A stretch of 64,000 nt of DNA from Mesorhizobium kowhaii (GCF_003253745.1 NZ_MZXV01000019.1:1-64000); one strand, 5' to 3'. Numbered from the stretch's first letter, positions 45,445 through 56,663 are shown. The notes: generated by a model from the sequence alone, not told the origin. A program made the numbers and translations.

Positions 45445-46149
45445 CTAGTTCCCAAGAACCTTCAACCACAGCGCCTTTTCGCCGAGCGTAGCGACCATGC
45501 CTGCGTGCGCGCCGCGCTCGGCGTCGGTCAGGCGCGGCGGCAAGGGCGCAGGGCGCTGGCTGATGGTGATTTCGATCTGGCGGATATTCTCGCCGCCCTG
45601 GGCCGGCGCGGTTGCGCTGTCTAGGATGAGTGCCGCCTGCTTGCCGCCGATCAGCTCGATATAGACTTCGGCCAGCAGTTCGGAATCGAGCAAGGCGCCG
45701 TGCTTGGTGCGCCTTGTGTTGTCGATGCCGTAGCGCCGGCAGAGCGCGTCGAGCGAATTGGGGCCCATCGGGTGCTTGCGGCGCGCCAGCGCCAGCGTGT
45801 CGACGACACGGCCATTGTCGATGACCGGATGACCGAGCCGGCCGAATTCCACATTGAGGAAGCCGACATCGAACGTCGCATTGTGGGCGACCAGCTTGGC
45901 GCCGTCGATGAAGTTGAGCCACTCCTCGGCAATCTCGGCAAAGGTCGGCTTGCCCGCCAGGTCCGCCATGCTGATGCCGTGAACCGCCTGCGCTTCGGCG
46001 TGGATCGCCCTCCCTTGAGGGTTGATATAGTGGTGGAAGGTCTTTCCGGTCGGGAAGCGGTTGACCAGTTCGATGCCGCCCAGCTCGATGACGCGGTCGT
46101 CACGCGAATCAAGGCCGGTGGTTTCCGTGTCGAAGATGATCTCACGCAT
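45445..46149 (-). CDS. dnaQ: DNA polymerase III epsilon subunit (3'-5' proofreading)
   Basis: A 234-residue DnaQ with all exonuclease motifs: Exo I FDTETTG (6-12), Exo II HNATFD, Exo III H...D in HGALLDSE. The start at 46149 is MREIIFDTETT; the longer frame has no support. Intact, in contrast to the fragment at 42596-42884. It lies downstream of coaE, with a 76-base gap, in the conserved ppsR-maf-aroE-coaE-dnaQ group. Confidence 0.95.
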   Translation of the reverse strand: MREIIFDTETTGLDSRDDRVIELGGIELVNRFPTGKTFHHYINPQGRAIHAEAQAVHGISMADLAGKPTFAEIAEEWLNFIDGAKLVAHNATFDVGFLNVEFGRLGHPVIDNGRVVDTLALARRKHPMGPNSLDALCRRYGIDNTRRTKHGALLDSELLAEVYIELIGGKQAALILDSATAPAQGGENIRQIEITISQRPAPLPPRLTDAERGAHAGMVATLGEKALWLKVLGN

Positions 46150-46225
46150 CGAATCAGTCCGCTCCAAACGAGCAGAATCATGAGACCGGAACAAAATGGC
46201 AATGGGCAATGCTGACGGCCTGCCG

Positions 46226-46831
46226 TCAGGAGCCTGCCTTGCCAGACTTATCCCCGGAGAGTTCGGCAATGATCGCGGCGACAGCGGCGCGGGCGGCGTC
46301 CATCCCCTGTCCGGTGTCGATGATAAAATCGGCCTGACGGCGCTTTTCCGCATCCGGTACCTGCTTGGCCAGGATCGACGCCAGTTTTTCCTCCGTCATG
46401 CCCGGCCGCGCCAGCACCCGCTGACGCTGCACTTCGGCCGGCGCGGTGACGACGACGACCTTGTCCACGCGGTTGCGGCCGCCGGTTTCGAACAGCAGCG
46501 GAATGTCGAGGACGGCAAGCGGCGCGCCGGCGGCGCGATGCCTGGCCAGGAAGGCATCGGCATCGGCGCGCACCAGCGGATGGATGATGGCCTCGAGCCG
46601 CTTCAGCGCGGTGGCGTCGCCGAGCACACGCTCGCCAAGTTTTGCGCGATCGACCACGCCGGCACTAGTCGTGCCGGGAAAGGCAGCCTCGACCAGGGGG
46701 GCAGCCTTGCCGGCATAGAGGCGATGCACCGCCTCGTCGGAATCGTGAACCGGCACGCCGGCCTCGGCAAACATCTTTGCCGTCGTCGACTTGCCCATGC
46801 CGATCGAGCCGGTGAGACCGAGCACGATCAT
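46226..46831 (-). CDS. coaE: Dephospho-CoA kinase
   Basis: The last step of coenzyme A synthesis. The 201-residue protein has Walker A GSIGMGKS near 8-15, [10 protein letters not shown] and the kinase pattern [12 protein letters not shown]. It overlaps the aroE stop by four bases (46828-46831), so translation is coupled. Confidence 0.95.
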   Translation of the reverse strand: MIVLGLTGSIGMGKSTTAKMFAEAGVPVHDSDEAVHRLYAGKAAPLVEAAFPGTTSAGVVDRAKLGERVLGDATALKRLEAIIHPLVRADADAFLARHRAAGAPLAVLDIPLLFETGGRNRVDKVVVVTAPAEVQRQRVLARPGMTEEKLASILAKQVPDAEKRRQADFIIDTGQGMDAARAAVAAIIAELSGDKSGKAGS

Positions 46832-47670
46832 AGTTTCGGCACCAGGTCCGCCACGATGAGCGCGCGCAGTTCAGCCGTCACTTGCGGCCTGACGCCGAAC
46901 CAGCGCTCGAAGCCGGGCACGGCCTGGTTGAGCAGCATGCCGAGACCGTCGACGGTCTTCAGCTTCCTTGCGCGGGCCGCGGCAAGCAGCGGTGTCTCCA
47001 GCGGCACATAGACGATGTCGTTGACGATGGCGTGGTCCGGCAGCAGCGCCGGATTGGCGGTAAGGGTCTCGTCCCCTTGCATGCCGAGCGCCGTGGTGTT
47101 GACCAGCAGGCCGGCATCGGCAAGCAATTCATTGGTTGCCGCCATGCCATGCGCCGAGACGCCGGCGCCGAAACGATCGCGCAATTCCTGCGCCCGGGCC
47201 AGCGTGCGGTTGACGATGCGGATGTCGGCGACACCGCGTTCTTTCAGCGCATGGATGACGGCGCGCGACGCGCCGCCGGCGCCAAGCACGACCGCCGGGC
47301 CGTTGCTCGCCCAGCCGGGCGCATGATCGTCGAGGTTGGCGGCAAAGCCGTGACCGTCGGTGTTGCCGCCCCACAAGGTGCCGTCCTCGAACCACAGCGT
47401 GTTGACGGCGCCGATCTCCTCCGCCGCCTCATCGCGGCGGTCGACCAGCGCGAAGGCAGTCTCCTTGTGCGGGATGGTGACATTGCCGCCTCGGTATCCG
47501 TTCGCCTGCAGCGTCGCCAGGAATTCGGCAAAATCCTGCGGCGCCACGTCGATGGCCTGGTAGCTGCCGTCGATGCCATGTTTGGCCAGCCAGTGGCCAT
47601 GGATCTTCGGCGAACGCGAATGCCGGATCGGATGGCCGGTGACGAAGGCCTTTTTCGACGCCTCAGCCAT
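46828..47670 (-). CDS. aroE: Shikimate dehydrogenase
   Basis: A 280-residue NADP-dependent enzyme reducing 3-dehydroshikimate. The substrate site reads [12 protein letters not shown], followed by VTIPHKE (with the catalytic lysine), NTDGHG, and the NADP loop [13 protein letters not shown]. The start at 47670 overlaps the end of maf slightly. Standard length. Confidence 0.95.
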   Translation of the reverse strand: MAEASKKAFVTGHPIRHSRSPKIHGHWLAKHGIDGSYQAIDVAPQDFAEFLATLQANGYRGGNVTIPHKETAFALVDRRDEAAEEIGAVNTLWFEDGTLWGGNTDGHGFAANLDDHAPGWASNGPAVVLGAGGASRAVIHALKERGVADIRIVNRTLARAQELRDRFGAGVSAHGMAATNELLADAGLLVNTTALGMQGDETLTANPALLPDHAIVNDIVYVPLETPLLAAARARKLKTVDGLGMLLNQAVPGFERWFGVRPQVTAELRALIVADLVPKL

Positions 47671-48262
47671 CGATTGCTCCAAGGTCACGAAGTTCGGCCA
47701 GCAGCGGCAGCAGCGGCAGGCCGACAATGGTGAAATGGTCGCCCTCGATTTTCTCGAACAGCTCGATGCCTTCGCCCTCGACCTGGTAGGCGCCGACACT
47801 TGCCAACGCCTTGGCGCCGACACGGGCGAGATGGCGGCCGATGAAGGCAGGGTCGAGCTTGCGCATGGTCATGCTGGCGATGCCGACATGCCGCCAAAGC
47901 ACCTGACCATCGCGGACCAGCACGGCGGCGCTGTTGAGCTGATGGGTCTTGCCCGACAGCGCCAGCAGGTGACGGCGCGCGCCCTCCATGTCGGCCGGTT
48001 TGTGGAACACCTCGTCGCCGAGCGACAATGTCTGGTCGCAGCCGAGCACCAGCGCACCACGCCTGCGCTCGCTGACTTCGGTGGCCTTGGCCTCGGCCAG
48101 CACCAGGGCGACATCCTCCGGCGAAACACCGCTGTCCTGCAAGGGTGCCTCGAGCGCGCGCTCGTCGACAGCGGCCGCAACCGCCTCGACGTCGACACCG
48201 GCATTGACGAGCATCGCCTTGCGGAACGGACTGCCCGAAGCGAGGATGATTTTCTCGGTCAT
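47663..48262 (-). CDS. Maf-family nucleotide pyrophosphatase
   Basis: A 199-residue Maf/HAM1-fold protein with [13 protein letters not shown] at the N-terminus and [19 protein letters not shown]. Maf proteins hydrolyse dTTP/UTP or modified pyrimidine nucleotides and have been linked to septum formation. Its 3' end overlaps the aroE start by eight bases. Conserved member of the origin-left group. Confidence 0.93.
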   Translation of the reverse strand: MTEKIILASGSPFRKAMLVNAGVDVEAVAAAVDERALEAPLQDSGVSPEDVALVLAEAKATEVSERRRGALVLGCDQTLSLGDEVFHKPADMEGARRHLLALSGKTHQLNSAAVLVRDGQVLWRHVGIASMTMRKLDPAFIGRHLARVGAKALASVGAYQVEGEGIELFEKIEGDHFTIVGLPLLPLLAELRDLGAIDG

Positions 48263-48287
48263 GATTTTTTCGCGCCTGGTTTTCTGG

Positions 48288-48440
48288 CACCACCTAGGGG
48301 TGTTGAGATTCAGGTCAGGCCGCGCCGAAAATGGTGGCTCCCGAGAACCGGAGCGGAGCGTACTTTTCGTACGTGAGCACCGGAAGCGCAGGAAGCCGCC
48401 GTTTGCAGGTCGGCATCACCTGAATATCGACACCCCTAGC
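48288..48440. repeat. Inverted-repeat element between ppsR and maf
   Basis: Outer arms CTAGGGGTGTTGAGATTCAGGT (in part, from 48294) and ACCTGAAT...ACACCCCTAG (to 48439) are inverted copies. The core has a small hairpin (CGTACTTTTCGTACG, about 48359-48373) amid GAGAACCGGAGC and GAGCACCGGAAGC. This word pattern does not match families A-D. Candidate structured RNA or a mobile palindromic element. Confidence 0.65.
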
Positions 48441-49257
48441 GCGACTTCCCGCGCAGGGCAACGATCGCCGCCGCGGTTTCCTCGATCGAGCGGCGGCTGA
48501 CATCGATCATCGGCCAGCCATGCCGCGTGCAGATCTTGCGGGCGTAGGCGAGCTCCTCATTGATGGCGGCACGGTCGACATAGTCGCTCGCCTCGTAGGT
48601 GCTGCTGTTGCCGAGGATGCGGTTTTGCCGGACATGCGAGATGCGCTCGGCGGTCGCGATCAGCCCGACGATCAGCGGCGTCTTGGCGTTGACCAGGCTC
48701 TCCGGCACCGGCACGCCGAGCACGATCGGAATGTTGGCGGTCTTGATGCCGCGGTTGGCGAGATAGATGCTGGTCGGCGTCTTCGACGTGCGCGAGATGC
48801 CAACCAGCACGATATCGGCATCGTCCATATTGGCCGGCAGCTGGCCGTCATCATGCTCCATGGTGAAATTGAGGGCATCGATGCGGCGGAAGTATTCGGC
48901 GTCGAGCACATGCTGGGCGCCGACGCGGCGGCCGGCCGGCGTGCCGAGATAGGACTGGAACACGGTCAGCACCGGCTCCAGCACCGACACACAGGGCAGG
49001 CCCATGGTTGCGCAGCGCTCGTCGATGCCGCGCGCCAGCTTCTGGTCGACGACCGTATAGAGGATGATGCCCGGCTCCTCCTCGATGTCCTCGAACACCT
49101 TGGCCACCTGCTTTTCGGTGCGGATGAGCGGGTAGATATGCTCGATGGCGCGCGCATCCTTGTATTGCGCCGAAGCCGCGCGGCCGGCGGCGAGCAGCGT
49201 TTCGCCGGTCGCATCGGAAATCAGGTGCAGGTGGAAGAAGCTCTGGGGTTTGTTCAC
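48436..49257 (-). CDS. Pyruvate,phosphate dikinase / PEP synthase regulatory protein (PpsR, DUF299)
   Basis: A 273-residue bifunctional kinase/phosphorylase that controls PPDK or PEP synthase by phosphorylating a threonine. The nucleotide-binding loop [11 protein letters not shown] is near 153-163, with [11 protein letters not shown] at the N-terminus and [11 protein letters not shown]. It is the first gene left of the proposed origin and reads away from it. Confidence 0.92.
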   Translation of the reverse strand: MNKPQSFFHLHLISDATGETLLAAGRAASAQYKDARAIEHIYPLIRTEKQVAKVFEDIEEEPGIILYTVVDQKLARGIDERCATMGLPCVSVLEPVLTVFQSYLGTPAGRRVGAQHVLDAEYFRRIDALNFTMEHDDGQLPANMDDADIVLVGISRTSKTPTSIYLANRGIKTANIPIVLGVPVPESLVNAKTPLIVGLIATAERISHVRQNRILGNSSTYEASDYVDRAAINEELAYARKICTRHGWPMIDVSRRSIEETAAAIVALRGKSR

Positions 49258-49661
49258 AGGGGGTCACTCCAGGCTGTGGGCGGCTGTGGATAAAGCGGGA
49301 TGGAAAGACCGGCCCGTCACAGGCGACTGTATCAGATGGCAGTTTGTCCACAATTCGTTGTGCTGTCAGCTTTGTCGGGCGGCTGGGGACAAGTCTGGGG
49401 ACGGCTGCTTTTGCCTCTCGTTCGTCCACAGGGACGGCTTTTCCCGACACTTCCTAACGCCTTGACTCCAGTGATGGATTCCCGGCTTTCCCCAGAACCC
49501 TACAGTTTGGCTGGGCAAGCGCGCGACAATATGCTGGCTGGTGTTTTTCGAGGCAAAGCGGGACAGGAGACAACCACCAGAACCAACAGACTCTTAGAAT
49601 CAGAAGAATCTTAGATATAAAGATATTTGATTATAGAGAGGCTTGGAGAAGCGAGCGCTCG
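49258..49661. other. Putative chromosomal replication origin (oriC)
   Basis: A 404-base gene-free region between divergent ppsR and hemE. It has one perfect DnaA box (TGTGGATAA at 49285-49293, complement strand) and near-matches at 49251-49259 (TTGTTCACA), 49344-49352 (TTGTCCACA) and 49422-49430 (TCGTCCACA). Five GANTC sites lie at 49464, 49477, 49589, 49597 and 49606. An AT-rich tract (49611-49634) is a likely unwinding element. The neighbour hemE adjoins the origin in Caulobacter and rhizobia. No full CtrA box was seen here. Confidence 0.85.
49285..49293 (-). promoter_or_regulatory. Consensus DnaA box
   Basis: TGTGGATAA, the exact complement of TTATCCACA, within the proposed oriC, next to the start of ppsR. 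Confidence 0.75.
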
Positions 49662-50693
49662 ATGCCCCAGAACCGGATCATGCTGGACGTCCTGAAGGGC
49701 AAGACGGTGTTCCCTCCCCCGCTCTGGATGATGCGTCAGGCCGGGCGTTACCTGCCGGAGTATCGGGAGACACGCCGGCGGGCCGGTTCGTTCCTCGACC
49801 TTTGCTACGATCCCGACCTTGCCGTCGAAGTGACCATGCAGCCGATCGAGCGCTTCGGCTTCGATGCATCGATCCTGTTCTCGGACATCCTTGTCGTTCC
49901 GCATGCGCTAGGCCGCGACGTGCGCTTCGAAGAGGGGCGCGGTCCGCTGCTGACGCCGATCACGGCGGCCGAGATTGCGGCTCTGGAAAGCAAAACGTTT
50001 CACGTGAATCTCGAACCGGTCTACGAGACGGTTCGCCGGCTGCGGGCAAAACTGCCCGACGAGACAACGCTGATAGGCTTCTGCGGTGCGCCGTGGACGG
50101 TGGCGACCTACATGATCGCCGGCCATGGCACGCCCGACCAGGCGCCGGCGCGGCTGTTTGCCTATCGCGAGCCGGCAGCCTTCCAACACTTGCTGAAAGT
50201 GCTGGCCGATCATTCGGCTGCCTATCTCATCCGCCAGATCGAGGCCGGTGCGGATGTGGTGCAGATCTTCGATTCCTGGTCAGGCGTGCTCGATGATGCA
50301 TCGTTCGACCTGTTCTGCGTTCAGCCGGTGTCCGAGATCGTTGGTCGGGTTCGGGCGGTTCATCCCGATGTTCCGATCATTGGCTTTCCCAAGGGAGCCG
50401 GTGCGCGCTACCGGACGTATCGCCAGAAGACCGGCGTAACGGCCCTGGGGATCGACTGGACGGTGCCCCTGATAGCGGCGAAGGATTTGCAGCGCTTGGG
50501 TGCGGTCCAAGGCAACCTCGATCCCTTGCGGCTCGTGGCTGGCGGCAAAGCACTTTCCGATGGTGTCGAGGCCATCCTGAAAGCGCTGGGAGACGGGCCG
50601 CTGATTTTCAATCTCGGCCACGGCATCACGCCGGAGACGCCGATAGCCCATGTCGAGGCAATGGTGAAACTGGTGAGGAGCGCGACACGCTGA
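49662..50693 (+). CDS. hemE: Uroporphyrinogen decarboxylase
   Basis: A 343-residue haem-pathway enzyme converting uroporphyrinogen III to coproporphyrinogen III. Signatures: [17 protein letters not shown] and [14 protein letters not shown], with FPKGAG near the C-terminal half. It contains a near-perfect parS-like word at 49997-50010. First gene right of the proposed origin; stop overlaps hemJ. Confidence 0.96.
   Translation: MPQNRIMLDVLKGKTVFPPPLWMMRQAGRYLPEYRETRRRAGSFLDLCYDPDLAVEVTMQPIERFGFDASILFSDILVVPHALGRDVRFEEGRGPLLTPITAAEIAALESKTFHVNLEPVYETVRRLRAKLPDETTLIGFCGAPWTVATYMIAGHGTPDQAPARLFAYREPAAFQHLLKVLADHSAAYLIRQIEAGADVVQIFDSWSGVLDDASFDLFCVQPVSEIVGRVRAVHPDVPIIGFPKGAGARYRTYRQKTGVTALGIDWTVPLIAAKDLQRLGAVQGNLDPLRLVAGGKALSDGVEAILKALGDGPLIFNLGHGITPETPIAHVEAMVKLVRSATR
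49997..50010. promoter_or_regulatory. parS-like site inside hemE
   Basis: GTTTCACGTGAATC differs from the core GTTTCACGTGAAAC at one base. It lies within codons for VNLE in hemE, about 350 bases from the AT-rich tract of the origin. Confidence 0.6.
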
Positions 50694-51238
50694 TGACTGA
50701 TTCAAACAGCACTGGTAACACGAACAGCACCGGCCAGGCGATGATGCGCATGATATCTGGCATTGCCGTGCTGGTCGTTCTCACGGCACTTTTGTATTTC
50801 GTCGCGCCCGACAGTTTCTATCCATGGGCGAAGGCGATCCACATCCTTGCCGTCATCGCGTGGATGGCCGGCATGCTTTATCTGCCGCGGCTGCTGGTCT
50901 ATCACGCCGATGCCGAGAAGGGCTCGGTGCAGTCCGAAACCTTCAAGGTGATGGAGCGCCGCCTGCTGCGCGGCATCATCAATCCGGCGATGATCGCTAC
51001 CTGGGTGTTTGGTCTGTGGCTCGCCTGGAAAGGCTTTGGTTTTCACGGCGGCTGGTTGCACGCCAAGATCGGTGCCGTGCTTCTGTTGTCCGCCGTTCAT
51101 GGCTATCTGGCTGGCGCGGTGCGCAAATTCGCCGAGGACCGCAATGAAAAACCGGCGCGGCACTGGCGAATCGTCAACGAGATCCCCACATTGCTGATGA
51201 TCGCAATTGTGATCCTGGTTGTCGTCAAGCCGTTTTGA
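50693..51238 (+). CDS. hemJ: Protoporphyrinogen oxidase HemJ
   Basis: A 181-residue membrane protein with four to five helices and the family histidine in KAIHILAVIAWMAGMLYLPR, then VWKGF-like segments (WKGFGFHGGW, HAKIGAVLLLSAVHGY) with further conserved His/Lys. HemJ performs the oxygen-independent oxidation of protoporphyrinogen IX. Its start coincides with the hemE stop (ATGA overlap), so both haem genes are coupled. Confidence 0.93.
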   Translation: MTDSNSTGNTNSTGQAMMRMISGIAVLVVLTALLYFVAPDSFYPWAKAIHILAVIAWMAGMLYLPRLLVYHADAEKGSVQSETFKVMERRLLRGIINPAMIATWVFGLWLAWKGFGFHGGWLHAKIGAVLLLSAVHGYLAGAVRKFAEDRNEKPARHWRIVNEIPTLLMIAIVILVVVKPF

Positions 51239-51471
51239 TGCATGTCGCTCAAAAGCGGCTATGGTTTTTGAGACCACGGCCTGCATGATGCGGTAAGGCC
51301 CACAGGCCCATAAAACGCAGCTTGCTCTTTCACCCGACCGACGATAAAAGACGGGTCTTCCTTCCCGTCATGCGCCGCCCTTCGTTGCTTTCGGCCGCGC
51401 CCGGCATTTGTCGCATCCCGCCGATATTTTTCCCAAAGCTTACCCAGACTCCATCTATTCAAGGTCCGTCT
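51239..51471 (+). other. Leader region of rho
   Basis: A 233-base segment without a gene. It contains a hairpin GACGGG...CCCGTC (about 51350-51370). A long untranslated leader is common for rho, which represses its own transcript by termination; that use here is inference. Confidence 0.45.
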
Positions 51472-52737
<1,266 letters not shown>

Positions 52738-52757
52738 GGGGCTGGGGGGCAGGCGTT

Positions 52758-52945
52758 AGCGATCCTTCGCGCCCCCCCCTCTGTCCTGCCGGACATCTCC
52801 CCCTCGAGGGGGAGATCGGATGTCACCACCGCTTTCGCCAATTTCCAATGTTAAAAATGTTAAAGAAGGCGAGCCGGCGCCGAAGCTGCCAATCTCCCCC
52901 CTCGAGGGGGAGATGCCCGGCAGGACAGAGGGAGACGCTGTCCCG
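52758..52945. repeat. Full inverted repeat, family B
   Basis: Begins CCTTCGCGCCCCCCCCTCTG, TCCTGCCGGACATCTCCCCC, has a core of about 65 bases, and ends CCCTCGAGGGGGAGATGCCC and GGCAGGACAGAGGGAGACGC. It lies between the rho and YyaL-like genes, which converge here. Confidence 0.85.
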
Positions 52946-52988
52946 CGGCCGTCTTGCAAAGTTCTAAGCCGGCCTTTCGGGAGGCACC

Positions 52989-55025
52989 TTACCGCCGTCG
53001 CAACAGACGCTCGAGCTCTTCAGCATCCGTCACCACCGGCAAACACACCTGCCCCGTGCACAACCATGCACCCGGCCTGTCGGTTGGCGGCAAGATACCG
53101 CCGGGCAGCAAGGGTCGATTCGCTTCCGAACCGACCGAAACGACAATATCGACCCGACGCGGGTCCGGACTTCGATTCGCAACCGGTACAAGCCCGGGAT
53201 TGGCCAGGTCATCGATCAGCACGAGCTTAAGTGGCTCGATCGCAAGCGCGCAGGCGTTGACGATGCCGGCCTGGCCATAGGCTTGCTGCGCGGCGCGGCC
53301 GGCAGCGTGCTCGGCGACTGTCAAGGCTTTCTCCTGCAGGTCTAGATCGCCGGTGACGGAAGCGAGCCGAACCAGCGCTTCGATGATCTGGCCGGTCGCG
53401 GAAGGAATGGCCTCGTCGACATCGCCCCTGATGCGGATCGGCACGTCGGTGCTGTCGGAGGCGGTCAGATAATAGCCGGTCCTGTCGGCGTCGGCGTGCC
53501 AATGGTCGAGCTGTTCGACGAACTGGCTGGCCTGCTTGACGTAGCTCCAATCGCCGGTGGCTTCGAACAGTGAGATCGCCGCATTGCTCATGGCGGCATA
53601 GTCGCTCGACAAAGCAGGGAACAGTTTCCTGGCGCCGAGCATCGAATGCGGCAAGCGGCTGTCGCGGCTGGCGGCGCTGATATGGGCAAAGGCCTTTGCC
53701 GCCGCATCGATCCAGTCGCGCCGCGCCAGCGACCGGCCGGCCTCGGCAAGCGCTGCAATCATCAGGCCATTCCAGTCGGTGAGTGTCTTTGTGTCCAGGC
53801 CGGGCCTGACTCGCTCTTCCCGGATGGCGAGAAGTTTCGCCTTGAGAGGAATGAGTTTTTCGCGCTCGGCCACACTTTGGGACTGCTGCGAGCGGGTTTG
53901 ATGGACAACCGGCTTGCCTTCCCAACCGTGCGGGCTGGAGAGCGTGAAGTATTTGAAAAACAACGTGGAATCGTCGCCGAGCGCGGTTTCGATCTCTTGC
54001 CCACTCCAGGTGTAGAACAGCCCCTCCTCGCCGTCGCTGTCGGCGTCGAGGCTGGCGGCAAAAGCACCGCCGTCAACGCGCATTTCGCGCAACAGCCAGT
54101 CGACCGTGTCTTCGATTCGTATCCGGAACAAATCATTTCCGCTCGCCGCATAGGCCCAGTTGCAGAAGCGGATGAGCTGGGCGTTGTCGTAAAGCATCTT
54201 CTCGAAATGCGGCACCAGCCATTCGGCGTCGGTCGAGTAGCGGCTGAGCCCGCCGCCAATGTGGTCGTAGATGCCGCCGCTCAGCATCCGGTCGAGGCTG
54301 AGCAGGACATCGTCGCGATGCGTGGCATTGCCGTCGCGCAGCCAGGACAGCCAGAGGGTGAGCATGAACGGCGCGTTGGGGAATTTCGGTGCGCCGCGCA
54401 GGCCGCCGAGATCGCGGTCGATCATGCCGTCGATGCCCCCGGCAAGGTTTTCCAGCGTGTCGCGATCAAGTGCGGTTCTGGCATGCGAACCGGCAAGCCG
54501 CGCCTCGACATGCGTGGTCAGGCCGTCGGCGCTCTGGTTCAGGCTCGCCCGCTTCTCGCGCCAGGCCTTGTCCACCGCCTGCATCACCTGGATGAAGCCT
54601 GGACGGCCATAGCGCGGCTCGCGCGGGAAATAGGTGCCGCCCCAGAACGGCTTGCCGTCCGGCGTCAGGAACATGGTCAGCGGCCAGCCGCCCTGCTCGC
54701 CCATCGATGACAGGGCGGCCATGTAGATCTGGTCGATGTCCGGCCGCTCCTCGCGGTCGACCTTGATATTGACGAACAGACGGTTCATGACGGCGGCGAC
54801 GTCGTCATTCTCGAAGCTTTCGTGTGCCATGACATGGCACCAGTGGCAGGCGGCATAGCCGACCGAGAGCAGGATGGGCCTGTCCAGAGCCCTCGCCTCT
54901 TCAAGCGAAGCCGGCGACCAGGCCCGCCAATGGACGGGATTGCCGCTGTGCTGCTGCAGATAGGGGCTGGCTTCTTCGGCAAGCAGGTTTTGCGAAGGCA
55001 ATGTCACGATCAGGCACCCCGGCAA
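52989..55025 (-). CDS. Thioredoxin-domain protein, YyaL/SSP411 (DUF255) family
   Basis: A 678-residue two-domain protein. The N-terminal DUF255 thioredoxin-like domain has CHWC (Cys60, Cys63) in GYAACHWCHVMAHESF and GGWPLTMFLTPD. The remainder is an N-acyl-glucosamine-2-epimerase-like (alpha/alpha)6 barrel. Start codon uncertain: TTG at 55025 or GTG at 55007. Its role is unproven. Convergent with rho. Confidence 0.92.
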   Translation of the reverse strand: MPGCLIVTLPSQNLLAEEASPYLQQHSGNPVHWRAWSPASLEEARALDRPILLSVGYAACHWCHVMAHESFENDDVAAVMNRLFVNIKVDREERPDIDQIYMAALSSMGEQGGWPLTMFLTPDGKPFWGGTYFPREPRYGRPGFIQVMQAVDKAWREKRASLNQSADGLTTHVEARLAGSHARTALDRDTLENLAGGIDGMIDRDLGGLRGAPKFPNAPFMLTLWLSWLRDGNATHRDDVLLSLDRMLSGGIYDHIGGGLSRYSTDAEWLVPHFEKMLYDNAQLIRFCNWAYAASGNDLFRIRIEDTVDWLLREMRVDGGAFAASLDADSDGEEGLFYTWSGQEIETALGDDSTLFFKYFTLSSPHGWEGKPVVHQTRSQQSQSVAEREKLIPLKAKLLAIREERVRPGLDTKTLTDWNGLMIAALAEAGRSLARRDWIDAAAKAFAHISAASRDSRLPHSMLGARKLFPALSSDYAAMSNAAISLFEATGDWSYVKQASQFVEQLDHWHADADRTGYYLTASDSTDVPIRIRGDVDEAIPSATGQIIEALVRLASVTGDLDLQEKALTVAEHAAGRAAQQAYGQAGIVNACALAIEPLKLVLIDDLANPGLVPVANRSPDPRRVDIVVSVGSEANRPLLPGGILPPTDRPGAWLCTGQVCLPVVTDAEELERLLRRR

Positions 55026-55066
55026 TGAGTGAACGGGAAGCTAGGGCGGTTCGGTAGAGTGGGCAA

Positions 55067-56398
55067 ATGATTTCAAGGGATTCGATTGTCGCGCTGTCAA
55101 GCGGCCGGCTTCCGGCCGGCGTTGCCGTCATCCGCATTTCCGGCCCCCAGACTCGATTCGTAGTCGAAATGATCGCCGGTGGTATGGTTAAGGACCGGGC
55201 GGCGGTTCTGCGCAAGCTCAGGGCGGCGAACGGAAGCGTGCTGGACAACGGCCTGATGGTCTTTTTTCCTGGCCCCGCAAGCTTTACCGGCGAGGATGTC
55301 GCGGAATTCCATGTCCATGGCGGACGTGCCGTGGTGGCCCGGATGCTGGAGACGATCACCGGCTTTGACGGCGTCCGACATGCCGAACCTGGTGAATTTA
55401 CGCGCCGCGCCTTCCTCAATGGCAAGGTAGACCTGGTCGAAACCGAAGCGCTGGCCGATCTCGTCAATGCCGAGACCGAAGCACAGCGGCGCTTTGCGGT
55501 CCAGAACGCCGAAGGCGTGCAGAGCGAACTCTATCTCAGATGGCGCCGCCGACTGGTCCATGCCCGCGCCATGATCGAGGCCGAGATCGACTTTGCCGAC
55601 GAGGATGATGTACCGGGTTCCGTTTCGGATACGGTCTGGTCCGACGTGCGGGTGATGATCGGTGAGATAGACCGGCACGTCGCCGGGTTTCGCGCCGCCG
55701 AAATCATCCGCGACGGGTTTGAGGTTGTTATTCTCGGTGCGCCCAATGCCGGCAAATCGAGTCTGTTCAATGCCTTGGCGCGGCGCGATGCTGCTATTGT
55801 AACGGATGAGCCCGGCACGACCCGCGATCTGCTCGAGGTGGTGCTGGATCTCGATGGGCTGCGCGTCCGGCTGACGGACACCGCCGGACTGCGCGACGCG
55901 CCGGGGAAGGTCGAGGCGATCGGCATCGAAAAGGCGAGGGCCAAGGCCGACCGCGCCGACCTTTTGCTGCTGTTGCAGGACACAGCCGATCCGCAGGAGG
56001 TCGACTCGCTCCCGATGGCGATACCAACCTTGCGCGTCGGCACCAAGTTCGACCTGCTGGACGGGCAGGCGGCTCGCGATGCCGACAAGCGCTACGATCA
56101 CGCCATCTCGGTTGTGGAGGGGACGGGCGTGGGGGCACTGCTGGCGGAAATCGGCCAGCGCGCGGCGAGCGCTGCCGGCGACGTCGGCGATATTTTGCCG
56201 TCACGGCTGCGCCATGTCGAACTGCTCGGCGAGGCGAACCGGCATCTGCGCCGAGCCGTTGACGACCGGGCTATCGGGCAGGAACTGCGCGCCGAGGAGT
56301 TGCGGCTGGCGGCTGATCGGCTCGGCCGAATCGTAGGCGCCATCGACGTCGAGGACATGCTGGACGTGATTTTCTCGCAGTTCTGCATTGGGAAATGA
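55067..56398 (+). CDS. mnmE: tRNA uridine 5-carboxymethylaminomethyl modification GTPase MnmE
   Basis: A 443-residue tRNA wobble-uridine modification GTPase working with MnmG. The N-terminal folate-binding domain (DSIVALSSGRLPAGVAVIRI, in part) precedes the G domain: GAPNAGKSSL, TDEPGTTRD and DTAGLRD. The C-terminus is CIGK, the catalytic cysteine motif of MnmE. Start at 55067 with a reasonable ribosome site (AAGGGA region is downstream of the ATG, so the site itself is weak). Confidence 0.96.
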   Translation: MISRDSIVALSSGRLPAGVAVIRISGPQTRFVVEMIAGGMVKDRAAVLRKLRAANGSVLDNGLMVFFPGPASFTGEDVAEFHVHGGRAVVARMLETITGFDGVRHAEPGEFTRRAFLNGKVDLVETEALADLVNAETEAQRRFAVQNAEGVQSELYLRWRRRLVHARAMIEAEIDFADEDDVPGSVSDTVWSDVRVMIGEIDRHVAGFRAAEIIRDGFEVVILGAPNAGKSSLFNALARRDAAIVTDEPGTTRDLLEVVLDLDGLRVRLTDTAGLRDAPGKVEAIGIEKARAKADRADLLLLLQDTADPQEVDSLPMAIPTLRVGTKFDLLDGQAARDADKRYDHAISVVEGTGVGALLAEIGQRAASAAGDVGDILPSRLRHVELLGEANRHLRRAVDDRAIGQELRAEELRLAADRLGRIVGAIDVEDMLDVIFSQFCIGK

Positions 56399-56410
56399 CT
56401 CACGTGAAAC
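56397..56410. promoter_or_regulatory. Degenerate parS-like site at the mnmE stop
   Basis: GACTCACGTGAAAC, two mismatches from GTTTCACGTGAAAC. A further weaker copy (ATTTCACGTGAGGC) is at 56431-56444. Confidence 0.5.
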
Positions 56411-56479
56411 ACAACGGTGCCGAATATCTCATTTCACGTGAGGCAGTCCCGGGCAACTTAGGAGATAGCGGCCGATCTT

Positions 56480-56663
56480 GGCGCCGACCCTCATCGCCCT
56501 CCCGGGCATTTCTCCCCGTATAGTGACGGGGAGAAAGAAGCTGGCCGTAGCGCCGACGCCTTTCTTGCAACGCTGGTGATTGGCGAAGCCCGCCGGCGAC
56601 AGCGTCCCTCTCCCCGTCACTATACGGGAGAGGATGCCGGCAGGCAGGTGAGGGGCAGCGCTG
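56480..56663. repeat. Full inverted repeat, family C
   Basis: GCGCCGACCCTCATCGCCCT, TTTCTCCCCGTATAGTGACG, core with CAACGCTGGTGATTGGCGAA, then CTCCCCGTCACTATACGGGA and GCCGGCAGGCAGGTGAGGGG. It sits inside the 426-base gap between mnmE and mnmG, surrounded by parS-like sites. Confidence 0.85.

Noticed and set aside
49258..49661. Plus-strand ORFs in the origin region (about 49145-49465 and 49300-49614)
   Set aside because: No ribosome sites, odd composition, and they cross DnaA boxes and the origin; judged non-coding.
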